NCBI GenBank assembly: GCA_035048485.1
Contig: CM068583.1
Span: 69,056,306 to 69,120,305 of the forward strand
Length of the DNA stretch: 64,000 nucleotides
Direction of reading: 5' to 3'
Origin: Pteria penguin
Taxonomy: Eukaryota; Mollusca; Bivalvia; Pterioida; Pteriidae
Below, one piece after another: positions 24,001 to 36,400 of this stretch (its first letter is position 1; the number at the start of each line of letters is the position of its first letter). A program made the translations under genes and the position numbers. The notes beneath the pieces are model-generated. The model was not told the origin of the DNA. It did not search any database and saw only the letters and a program-made list of their open reading frames with translations.

Positions 24001-27000
24001 ATCTAGGTACTCAGGTGAGCAATATAGGCCCACTTGGGCCTCTTGTTTATTGTGAATGGGAGTTAAGTTTGTTGTTTAGATATTTAATCATCTGTTTTAT
24101 AGCTCATTCAGTAGCCAAGAGGTGCCAGGTTCAAGTGCCATTGGTGGCTTTTTAGTATTCTGTCTTTTGGAAGAAACAGTGACATTCAAGGTCCATTGTC
24201 GTAGTAGCGACTGGTTGATTAAAGATCCTTTACTACTTTTGATGGATCCATTGCATGGGCCCAATTTCTTTGCAATTCCTCAGACAAATTACCGTCACTG
24301 TATAAGTATAATAAGAAAAAAAACAACCATACTTTTTATAACTATTTTATACAATAGGGACAAGCTTTGGGTAATGGTTAAATGTATTTGCTTGTAGTGC
24401 AGATGATCTTGGTTTGATTACCAGATTGAACCACTAATATCAAGAGATTGGTTACCTTTTGTTTGCACAATACCAGGTATAACTGAAAAATTATTGAAAG
24501 CAATGTAAAACAATCGTCTTTCAAATCCACTTTGTAAAATGAATCAGAATATAATAATAAACAAAGAATTAAGCTTCCAGATTGTTAGTTTCTCTTTCCA
24601 TGAAAAACTTTAATAACTGGAAAATAGATATTTGTTTACCCTTTACCAATGCTGATTTGGATGGGAGATATATAGGAATCACCCTCTCTGTCTGTCTGTT
24701 TGTCCATTCAAGAAATTTTAAATATGATGTCATCACTGTCATTAAACCGGCACTCAGTATATCGGCATATTATGCTGACATTTGCCAGTAACACACATAC
24801 ATGCTCTTACTTCTGCACTTTATAACAGCATACTTGTCCTCCTGCACCATCAGCTTTTATTGGGAATAAATGTACCATTTCACAACTTCTTAAATTCATT
24901 ATACTGGCAGACTACCTGGACTACAGATCTATACAGATAACCATCAGCAAGGAAATTTCACTGTTGACCGCACCAAATCGTACTTACTGAGCACAGTTTT
25001 GCCATAATGATTAAGCCTGTTATTTGCTTTATTGATATACGTATGCCTGTTTCTGTGGTTTAATAAAGAACTAATTTAAAAGGGAAAATATTAAGGCGCT
25101 GATTATCCAATAATTACAATATATATATATATGATATGATCAGTTTATAAATACATTTTTCTTTACCTTCAGTTATTGCAATTTCACATATTAGATATAC
25201 AGCTACATGTACATAATGTTTTTCGGGAATGACTGTATTATAGGGGTATCCCAATTACGTTTTTGTTAGTTGAAATATTTTAATTTATTTATTATTTCAA
25301 ATTGAGTCAAGCACACTTTTGGATTGTAAAATCTTCTTAGTTATGGCAGAACCACTTAAGAAAAAGAGACAAACTCAATATTACAGAGAAACGTGAAGTG
25401 GTTGAATACAAATTAAAGAACTGATTCCGAAATCAAATTGCCAGTCATTTTGTTAAACTGTGGGATAAAACTATATATGTATTAATGCAGAATACGGAAG
25501 TGATAGCAGCAATTTGTTACAATGGCATATTCAATATAACTGCAAGATTCCAAGAAACAGACATGGACATTGTAACAAGAGTTGACTGTATATAGTACCA
25601 GTATATGAATTTATTGATTGTGTTTTTATTTCAGGTTTGACATGTACAGAACAGAATTTTGTAACAAAAGCTGGAGCGCAAAGAGTAGCTGCTGAGCTTG
25701 GATTTATTATAGTGGCTCCAGATACTAGTCCAAGTATGTAATATTACTGATCAGCTTTATCCCAGAAGTCAGTCTGATAGTGTCAAGGTCCAGGTTATAT
25801 TATAGTGGCTCCAGATACTAGTCCAAGTATGTAATATTAATGATCAGCTTTATCCCAGCAGTCAGTCTGATAGTGTCAAGGTCCAGGTTATATTATAATG
25901 GCCCAGATACTAGTCCAAGTATGTAATATTACTGATCAGCTTTATCCCAGCAGTCAGTCTGATAGTGTCAAGGTCCAGGTTATATTATAATGGCCCAGAT
26001 ACAAGTCCAAGTATGTAATATTACTGATCAGCTTTATCCCAGCAGTCAGTCTGATAGTGTCAAGGTCCAGGTTATAGTATAGTGGCCCAGATACTAGTCC
26101 AAGTATGTAATATTACTGATCAGCTTTATCCCAGCAGTCAGTCTGATAGTGTCAAGGTCCAGGTTATATTATAGTGGCCCAGATACTAGTCCAAGTATGT
26201 AATATTACTGATCAGCTTTATCCCAGCAGTCAGTCTGATAGTGTCAAGGTCCAGGTTATATTATAGTGGCTCCAGATACTAGTCCAAGTATGTAATATTA
26301 ATGATCAGCTTTATCCCAGCAGTCAGTCTGATAGTGTCAAGGTCCAGGTTATATTATAATGGCCCAGATACTAGTCCAAGTATGCAATATTACTGATCAG
26401 CTTTATCCCAGCAGTCAGTCTGATAGTGTCAAGGTCCAGGTTATATTATAATGGCCCAGATACAAGTCCAAGTATGTAATATTACTGATCAGCTTTATCC
26501 CAGCAGTCAGTCTGATAGTGTCAAGGTCCAGGTTATAGTATAGTGGCCCAGATACTAGTCCAAGTATGTAATATTACTGATCAGCTTTATCCCAGCAGTC
26601 AGTCTGATAGTGTCAAGGTCCAGGTTATATTATAGTGGCCCAGATACTAGTCCAAGTATGCAATATTACTGATCAGCTTTATCCCAGCAGTCAGTCTGAT
26701 AGTATCAAAGTCCAGGTTATAGTATAGTGGCCCAGATACTAGTCCAAGTATGCAATATTACTGATCAGCTTTATCCCAGCAGTCAGTCTGATAGTGTCAA
26801 TGTCCAGGTTATAGTATAGTGGCCCAGATACTAGTCCAAGTATGTAATATTACTGATCAGCTTTATCCCAGCAGTCAGTCTGATAGTGTCAAGGTCCAGG
26901 TTATAGTATAGTGGCCCAGATACTAGTCCAAGTATGTAATATTAATGATCAGGTTATAGTATAGTGGCCCAGATACTAGTCCAAGTATGCAATATTACTG

Positions 27001-30000
27001 ATCAGCTTTATCCCAGAAGTCAGTCTGATAGTGTCAAGGTCCAGGTTATAGTATAGTGGCCCAGATACTAGTCCAAGTATGTAATATTACCGATCAGCTT
27101 TATCCCAGCAGTCAGTCTGATAGTGTCAAGGTCCAGGTTATATTATAGTGGCCCAGATACTAGTCCAAGTATGCAATATTACTGATCAGCTTTATCCCAG
27201 CAGTCAGTCTGATAGTATCAAAGTCCAGGTTATAGTATAGTGGCCCAGATACTAGTACAAGTATGCAATATTACTGATCAGCTTTATCCCAGCAGTCAGT
27301 CTGATAGTGTCAAGGTCCAGGTTATAGTATAGTGGCCCAGATACTAGTCCAAGTATGTAATATTAATGATCAGCTTTATCCCAGCAGTCAGTCTGATAGT
27401 GTCAAGGTCCAGGTTATAGTATAGTGGCCCAGATACTAGTCCAAGTATGTAATATTACTGATCAGCTTTATCCCAACAGTCAGTCTGATAGTGTCAAGGT
27501 CCAGGTTATATTATAGTGGCCCAGATACTAGTCCAAGTATGCAATATTACTGATCAGCTTTATCCCAGCAGTCAGTCTGATAGTATCAAAGTCCAGGTTA
27601 TAGTATAGTGGCCCAGATACTAGTCCAAGTATGCAATATTACTGATCAGCTTTATCCCAGCAGTCAGTCTGATAGTGTCAATGTCCAGGTTATAGTATAG
27701 TGGCCCAGATACTAGTCCAAGTATGTAATATTACTGATCAGCTTTATCCCAGCAGTCAGTCTGATAGTGTCAAGGTCCAGGTTATATTATAGTGGCCCAG
27801 ATACTAGTCCAAGTATGTAATATTACTGATCAGCTATATACCAGAAGTCAGTCTGATAGTGTCAAGGTCCAGGATATATTACTACAGATATATGCCAAGC
27901 ATGGACATATACTTATATTGCATATACATTTACATAGTACACATACACATTATTCCTTTTATATGAATTCAAATATCCATATCTAAAAATAATTGAACTA
28001 CCTTGTAATCATGATGCCAGAACAGTTATGTATTTTATTTGTAGTGGTATACACATATAGTTTAGAATAGATTTGGTCAGGTAACAGAAGGATACATGTA
28101 ACTGTTGTAATTTATTTAGCTCACCTCGACTAAGTGGAGCAAAGAGATAGAAAAGTGATTTTTAAGGAATAATACCTCATGCAAGGAGTTGTTACATTTT
28201 TTTACTGATTTTACATAGATATAAACATGTCTCGGTTTAGTACATGTTATTCAAATGTTCAGAACTAATCAGTCCTTTCATTTTAATTACATTTCTGAAG
28301 AACAACATTGTACAACATATTGATTGTTTTGATGGAACTGAGTAGATCTTTGTGAATCATTATTGAAAAGCTTTTACATCTGAGTCTGATCAATATTTCT
28401 TATAATTTGTTCACATTATAAGTGTAGATGGTAAAGTTATTTGTGGAGCAATTTTATGTTTCAGGAGGGTGTAATATTGAGGGAGAAGATGACACTTACG
28501 ACTTTGGGTCTGGTGCTGGATTTTATGTGAATGCCACAACAGATAAATGGAAGACAAATTATAGAATGTACTCCTATGTCACCTCAGAGGTAAATAAAGT
28601 GTATACATACTCAGTATTAACTACTGTCACCTCAGAGGTAAATTAAGAGTATACATACTCTGTATTAACTACTGTCACCTCAGAGGTAAATTAAGTGTAT
28701 ACATGCTCTATTTTAACTACTGTCACCTCAGAGGTAAATTAAGTGTATACATATTCTGTATTAACTACTGTCATGTCAGAGGTAAATAAAGTGTATACAT
28801 ACTCAGTATTAACTACTGTCACCTCAGAGGTAAATTAAGTGTATAATTACATACTCTGTATTAACTACTGTCACCTCAGAGGTAAATTAAGTGTATACAT
28901 ACTCTATATTAACTACTGTCATCTCAGAGGTAAATTGAGTGTATACATACTTTGCATTAACTACTGTCTCCTCAGAGGTAAATTAAATGTATACATACTC
29001 TGTATTAACTACTGTCACCTCAGAGGTAAATTAAGTGTATACATACTCTGTATTAACTACTGTCACCTCAGAGGTAAATTAAGTGTATACATACTCTGTA
29101 TTAACTACTGTCACCACAGAGGTAAATTAAGTGTATACATACTCTATTTTAATTACTGTCACCTCAGAGGTAAATTAAGTGTATACATACTCTGTATTAA
29201 CTACTGTCACCTCAGAGGTAAATTAAGTGTATACATACTCTGTACTAACTATTGTCACCTCAGAGGTAAATTAAGTGTATACATACTCTGTACAAACTAT
29301 TGTCACCTCAGAGATAAATTAAGTGTATACATACTCTGTATTAACTACTGTCACCTCAGAGGTAAATTAATTGTATACATACTCTGTATTAACTACTGTC
29401 ACCTCAGAAGTAAATTAAGTGTATACATACTCTGTATTAACTACTGTCACCTCAGAGGTAAATTAATTGTATACATACTCTGTATTAACTACTGTCACCT
29501 CAGAGGTAAATTAAGTGTATACATACTCTGTATTAAGTACTGTCATTGCAGAGGTAAATTAATTGTATACATACTCAGTATTAACTACTGTCACCTCAGA
29601 GGTAAATTAAGTGTATACATACTCTGTATTAAGTACTGTCATCTCAGAGGTAAATTAAGTGTATACATACTCTGTATTAACTACTGTCACCTCAGAGGTA
29701 AATTAAGTGTATACATACTCTGTATTAACTACTGTCACCTCAGAGGTAAATTAAGTGTATACATACACTGTATTAACTACTGTCACTTCAGAGGTAAATT
29801 AAGTGTATACATACTCTGTATTAACTACTGTCACCTCAGAGGTAAATTAAGTGTATACATACTCAATATTAACTACTGTCACCTCAGAGGTAAATTAAGT
29901 GTATACATACTCTGTATTAACTACTGTCACCTCAGAGGTAAATTAAGTGTATATATACTCTGTATTAACTACTGTCACCTCAGAGGTAAATTACGTGTAT

Positions 30001-32557
30001 AGATACACAGTGTTTTCCACAGAAAATGAAGTATCAGACTAAGGTTTTAAGTAGTCAGTGACAATTTAGCATGCAATTATATTGCTTAATGAGATGGCAT
30101 AGCCCTTCTACTGACAGGGTTCTAGGGTGGCAGTTCGAGGAGGGGGGGCACCCCCAGAATTTTTTTTTTTAATTTCATGCCTTTTTGTGTAATTTAAAAC
30201 ATTTTGGCATACATTTTTTGACAGTTAACTGAGTGTATACATACTATGTAAAAACCACTCATAGCTCATAAAGCAAAACACTGAGCACTCAGTAAAAACC
30301 ACTTTGTGACCTCTGTGGTGAATTGAGAATACACAAACTGTGTACAAGTATTATCTACTGTCTTCTCAGAGATGACAGTGAGTTGAGTGCATATATACTC
30401 TGTAAAAACCACTTTGTCACTTCAGAGGTAAATTGAGTATATACATACTGTGTATTAACTACTGTCACCTCAGAGATGACAGTAAGTTGAGTGTAAATAT
30501 ACTCTGTAAAAACCACTTTGTCTCCTCAGAGGTAAATTGAATATATACATACTTTGTATTAATGAATTGGTCACCTCATAGGTAAATTCTTATATACATA
30601 CTTTGTGTTAACCAATTTGTCACCTCATGATCAGAAGAAACTTGAGTGTATACAAATGTTTTAATAAGTAATTTGTCATGGCAAAGGTAAATAGGTAATT
30701 TTCAAGTAACCGGAAAGTATCGTTAAAAACATACCAGATTTTACAAGTCAACTACGGACAACTGATTTTGATGTCATACTCAAAGCATCGACGTGAGGTA
30801 TTCAAAGATCAGATTATTACGTCATAAATAAAATAATGCCAAAGTATGCAATGTCTATACAACTTGCAAATAGTCTATTGAGTGTATACAAACTCTGGAT
30901 CACTACTTTACCTTGATTATTTCCCATTAGATGTTCTTTTCTTTTGATTAACTATGAGAAGTTTTCCTGTTTCAGCTTCCGGCTTTGATTAATGCAAACT
31001 TCCCAGTACAAGCTGATAAACAAGCCATAATGGGACATAGGTATGTTAATGCCTGTTGATATTTGTTGTTTGCACATAGTCTACTTTCCTTATTTATGCC
31101 TCCCTTTGAAGAAGAGGGTGTATATTGCTTTACTGCTGTTGGTAGGTATGTTGGTAGGTCCATAACATGAACAGTTTCCGTTCATTATCTCCACAACAGT
31201 TGTACAAATTGAAATGAAATTTGGCATATAGATACATCAAGAGAATATCTAGGTCAAGTTTTGATTTTTTCACCATCGAACAGTTTTTAACAGAGTTGCA
31301 CCCCTTGAATTGAATTTCTAATAATTTAGTCTCCATTCATTATCTCTGCAATGGATGCAAATATGGAAATGAAATTTGGCATACAGATACATTATGAGAA
31401 TATCTAGATCATGTATTGATTTGGTTACCATCAAATAATTTTTGACAGAGTTGCATCCCTTGAGCTTAGAAAATTTCCAGTAATTCAAAGTTTCTGTTCA
31501 TTATCTCTGCAATGAGTGCATATATTGAAATGAAATACTTAATATGTGGGTTGATTATGAGTAGTAGATTACCTCTATTGATTCTCAGGTGAAAAGGTCA
31601 AAGGTTACCTAGTGCATGTACAGTATAGTATCAAAAGGGGGCATATATGTTTTCCAAACATCTCGTTTTCATGAAAATCCTCTATAATATTGTGTGAGTG
31701 CTACCTGTTCACTAATTCGCCATATGCAAATAAAAAGTGAAAAAGGCAAACTGTTTCAGGTAATCTTCGCCATATGGCAACTTCTGATTATATGTAAGCA
31801 TGTATGATGGCCGTAGCAGATTGATGGTATCATTTATCAAAATTCATTATTCATGTTTTTGAATTTGACTTGCAATGTTCAGTCAGTGTGAATCACACAA
31901 AGTACTTTCGATCAAATCATTGTGATACATCAGTAATCAAATATTTCTGATTTAAAGTTTTGGTCATTGTTTTTGTAGTAATTAATTGTCCCCCGCTTTT
32001 AGCAAAAGCGACTGGACATTAAATCTCATTCGTGTGTCTGTCCATCTGTCTGTCTTCCTGTCTGTCTGTCACAAAAACTTTAACCTTGGTCATAACTTTT
32101 TTAACCGTAAGATGTAGGGCCTTCATATTTAGCATGTGTGTCCCTAATTGCAATACCTTTCTGTAGTATCAAAATTTGTATCATGTGACCTTGACCATGA
32201 CCTTTGACTTACTTCAATGTAACATTTAACCTTAAGATGTAGAGCCTTCATATTTGGCATGTATGTCCCTAATTGCAATACCTTTCTGTTGGTACCAGAA
32301 TTTTTATCATGTGACCTTGACCGTGACCTTTGACCTACTTCAGTGTAACTTTTTTACCATAAGACGTAGGTCCTTTATATTTTGCATGTGTGTCTGTAGA
32401 CATGCACAACCATGACAATATATCACAGATCACTGCACCCTTGCTGATAGAACCCCCAAAGCGGATGACCACAATTCTCTGAATTTTTTTATTGTTTTTA
32501 AATAACATGAGTACTTTAAAAAAAATTATTTTTATACCCCCCCCCCCCCCCCCCCCC

Positions 32558-32609
<52 letters not shown>

Positions 32610-33451
32610 TACCCCCCCCCCCCCCCCCCCCCGCAAGCAAAAGAGACTGGGTATTCATACTTTAGGTGTATATTCCTTAGGCAAGACCTTTCTTTTGGTA
32701 CCAAAATTTTTGACCTTGTGACCTTGGCCTTGACATTTGACCTACTTTTTAAAAACTTTAACCTTAGCTATAACTTTTGAACCAAAAGAGACTAGGTATT
32801 CATACTACACATGTATATTCCTTGTGGCAAGACCTTTCTTTTGGTACCAAAATTTTTGACCTTGTGACCTTGGCCTTGACATTTGACCTACTTTTTAAAA
32901 ACTTTAACCTTAGCTATAACTTTTGAACCAAAAGAGACTAGGTATTCATACTACACATGTATATTCCTTGTGGCAAGACCTTTCTTTTGGTACCAAAATT
33001 TTTTATGTTGTGACCTTGGCCTTGACATTTGACCTACTTTTTAAAAACTTTAACATTAGCTATAACTTTTGAACCAAAAGAGACTGGGTATTCATACTAC
33101 ACATGTATATTCTTTGTGGCAAGATCTTTCTTTTGGTACCAAAATTTTTGACCTTGTGACGTTGGCCTACTTTTTAAAAACTTTAACCTTAGCCATAACT
33201 TTTGAAACAAAAGAGACTTGGTATTCATACTACACATGTATATTCCTAGTGGCAAGACCTTTCTTTTGGTAGTAAAATTTTTGACCTTGTGACCTTGGCC
33301 TTGACATTTGACTTACCTTTTGAAAACTTTAACCTTAGCCATAACTTTTGAAAGAAAAGAGATGGGACCTTCATACTACACATGTATATTCCTTGTGGCA
33401 AGACCTTTCTGTCAATACCAACATTTTCGACCTTGTGACTTTGGTCTCGAT

Positions 33452-33482
<31 letters not shown>

Positions 33483-36400
33483 AGCCATAACTTTTGAAAG
33501 AAAAGAGATGGGACCTTCATACTATATATGTGTATTCCTTGTGGCAAGACCTTTCAGTCAGTACCAGCATTTTGACCTTGTGACCTTGGCCTTGACATTT
33601 GACTCTTTTTTTTGGGGGGGGGGGGGGAACTTTAACTTTGACAGTAAAGTATAGTCATAGAGAGACAGGGAGTCCATTTTACATGTGTGTATTCTGTATA
33701 ACAAGTCCTGTACACTGATACAAGAAGAATTTACACAGCCCCCTTGACCTTCACCTTCTTCTCCAAAACTTAAATATTGGTCATATATATAGTTCTATGC
33801 CCTATTTTGAATTTTGGTGCCACGGGGGGTATTTGTCCCATTAGGACAGTTTTAGTTTTTAAATGCTTGCAAGTGATTCTATTACATTCATGTTCTTCAA
33901 AATGTTATGTTTGTCATTAGAATGTTATTGCTTGTGAATTGATGGTCCCTGAGGGTGTCATAAATCTACTTTTGTAAATGACATGAAATATATACATAAA
34001 ATTTTCAATCATAAAATTCTGTTAATCACTCAAAAATTAAGGAGTATCTCCGTCATGTGTAGCTCTGTCCTTAGATTTGTTCTTTGGCTCATTTTTTTCA
34101 GCCACTTTGGTTTTAATTCTGCCCATCAGATATTTAATGTATATTCCAATCATTCAGCCATGAACATCACTGCAGAGACATAAGTTGTCAAAATGCACAA
34201 GTGGTGCACTTAATTATAACGTATGTATGTTCTGATAGTTATTTTATATATTCTGTTGACTTCAAAGAATTCCAAATACGGCTAATGACATACATATTTG
34301 GCTAAAGGATTTGCACTCTCATTAGCCAAATGGCTAAATGATAATTTATTCTGTGATTCACCCAGTTATAGTAAACATAACTTGCAAGTATGTAATACTT
34401 AATTATGACAAGTAACCCATGGGTACTATTTTACAGCATGGGAGGTCATGGAGCCTTGATTTGTGCCTTGAAAAACCCTGGGATGTACAAATCTGTTTCT
34501 GCATTTGCTCCCATCTGTAATCCTATCAATTGTGCCTGGGGACAGAAAGCATTTACTGGTTATCTTGGTGATGAAAAAGAGAGTTGGAAGGTAGGCAGCT
34601 TATTGTTGTGTTGTTTGTCCATCTGGCATGTAGTTAATATCATATATCCTTGAGAAATATTTTGTCGAGACTTGCTCAGAGTGATTCCTTGTTAGTTTAC
34701 TGTTCATTGAAAGTCTACCATCAGTGATTTGACAGTAAATGTGGACAATTGATTATTGAATGCCTTAAGCGTTTGAGTTTAATCATCAACTAAAGCATTT
34801 CATAATATCTTATCACCAAAACTTATAAGTTTAGAATAGTATGCAAGATGTCTTGTCCAGTCTCTCAAATGTGAAGAGGTAGTGTTGGTTAGTAGAAAGA
34901 TCCCAGCTTTGGCTCCTGCTGTGTGCACCCCAGTGTCCTGTTTTTCGGATGAGACCTTGAATACTAAGGTCCAGTGTCATGGTAGGTCATAAAAGATCCC
35001 TCACTGCTTTGTATGGGTCTGTTGCAAAAGGTATATATTTCTGTGCTATGCATCAGGCAGATGCCACCACCATATATGTGAACTAATCCATGACTAACAT
35101 AAAACAATAATTGATCAAACAATCCATGGAATCACACAGAGGAATATGGTGTTCATATTCCAGAATGCATCATGTTAGTGCATGCATCATAATAGGTGAA
35201 AGTTAACATACCAGTAATGATGTAAGATTATGTAATTTGGAGAATCTATCTAATGTCACCATATTAATCATAAAGTGGAACAATATCAATGAGGAAAATC
35301 AACTTTGACCTCATAAAAAACAACTTGCAGAAAAACATATTATTGGAAACATAAGAAATGACTTTTCTATTTTTGGTATTCATAGAATATGAAGCTTGCT
35401 GGTTTCATTTCCTATGAATACTGACAATAAGACATTTCCTATGAATACTGACAATAAGACATTTCCTATGAATACTGACAATAAGACATTTCCTATGAAT
35501 ACTGACAATAAGACATTTCTTATGAATACTGACAATAAGACATTCTAATACACACCGGAAACAAAGAAACACTGCCATAGGGCAGGAAGAATGTACTCTT
35601 AGGCAGGAAAAAAGTGCCATTTATTTTTAATGTTGAATAAATTGTTGGAAGTGTATCGAAAAATTATTTTCATTCCATTTAATGAATAAGGTTTCACAAG
35701 TTATCAAGACATCCAGATTTTGCTCAGTGCTGTGAAATACATAAAAGATTCAGATCACTGTTACCTGGTATTTAGCATTACTTTATCTCATGAAAAGCTT
35801 TGTTTTAGTCTCTTATTTCATATTATTGTTATCATTTAAAAACAAGATTGTTTATCTTATTACCTTTGGTCACTTTTTAAAGTTAATGTGCTTTCATACA
35901 ATGAGAGGGTGTAATGCTCACAATAAAGCTCAATTCTTTTAAAAACTATTTAGCTGTCAGAGGTGCTATCCAGAAAATTATGGAAGTACAATTCTGCATA
36001 TTTTAGTTAATCATGAAAATTGGAATCCACAAAAACAAAGTATTACGCAGTATATAGAGTAAGAAAAAAGAATCCTTTTTTTTTTGTGTTAATTTCAATA
36101 ATTGATCAATAATTCCAAATAATCTGTTATGAGATTTCTTTGATAATTTACCAAGAGCCACTTAATGACCAAACTGATGCCGATAGATATCACTGAGTAA
36201 GAGGTAAAATTGATCGAGACTTTAGAAGAATGATGTGACCATGTTATGAGCTAGAGGTGTTTATTGTTACATGCAAGGACATTATTTGGATTTTCATAAA
36301 GCGTTTGCAGGAGAGTCACTATTCAGCTTTATAATGTCTCCTTGGAATATTGAATGCATGCTTTAGCACTCATATATAAGGTAAAATTCAGTATATTCCA

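Larger units (their letters stand above)
21151..24046 (+). mobile_element. AGCTCACCTGAGC element with internal array (pearl/Helentron-like)
   Basis: The left end is AGCTCACCTGAGCGTAGCTC, then GCAGCGTCCGTCCGTCG. A seven-unit 145-bp array follows, then an AT-rich body with a direct duplication. The right end holds TACTCAGGTGAGCAATATAG and GGCCCACTTGGGCCTCTTGTT. The same terminal logic appears at 38943-41441. Palindromic ends plus a minisatellite core resemble bivalve pearl-type elements (Helentron-related). This class is inferred and no Rep/helicase gene is present. Confidence 0.6.

Noticed and set aside
25734..27890. Tandem duplicated exons of ESD
   Set aside because: Each unit has only the last 27 or so nt of exon 3 and no acceptor, and most copies lost a base. 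They are exon scraps, not exons.
28839..30002. 387-codon open frame
   Set aside because: It is the 48-bp minisatellite read in a frame without stops (16-residue period). There is no start context or domain, and it lies in ESD intron 4.
32335..32658. Poly-glycine frame of 107 codons on the minus strand
   Set aside because: It is the poly-C tract translated in reverse and has no gene features.
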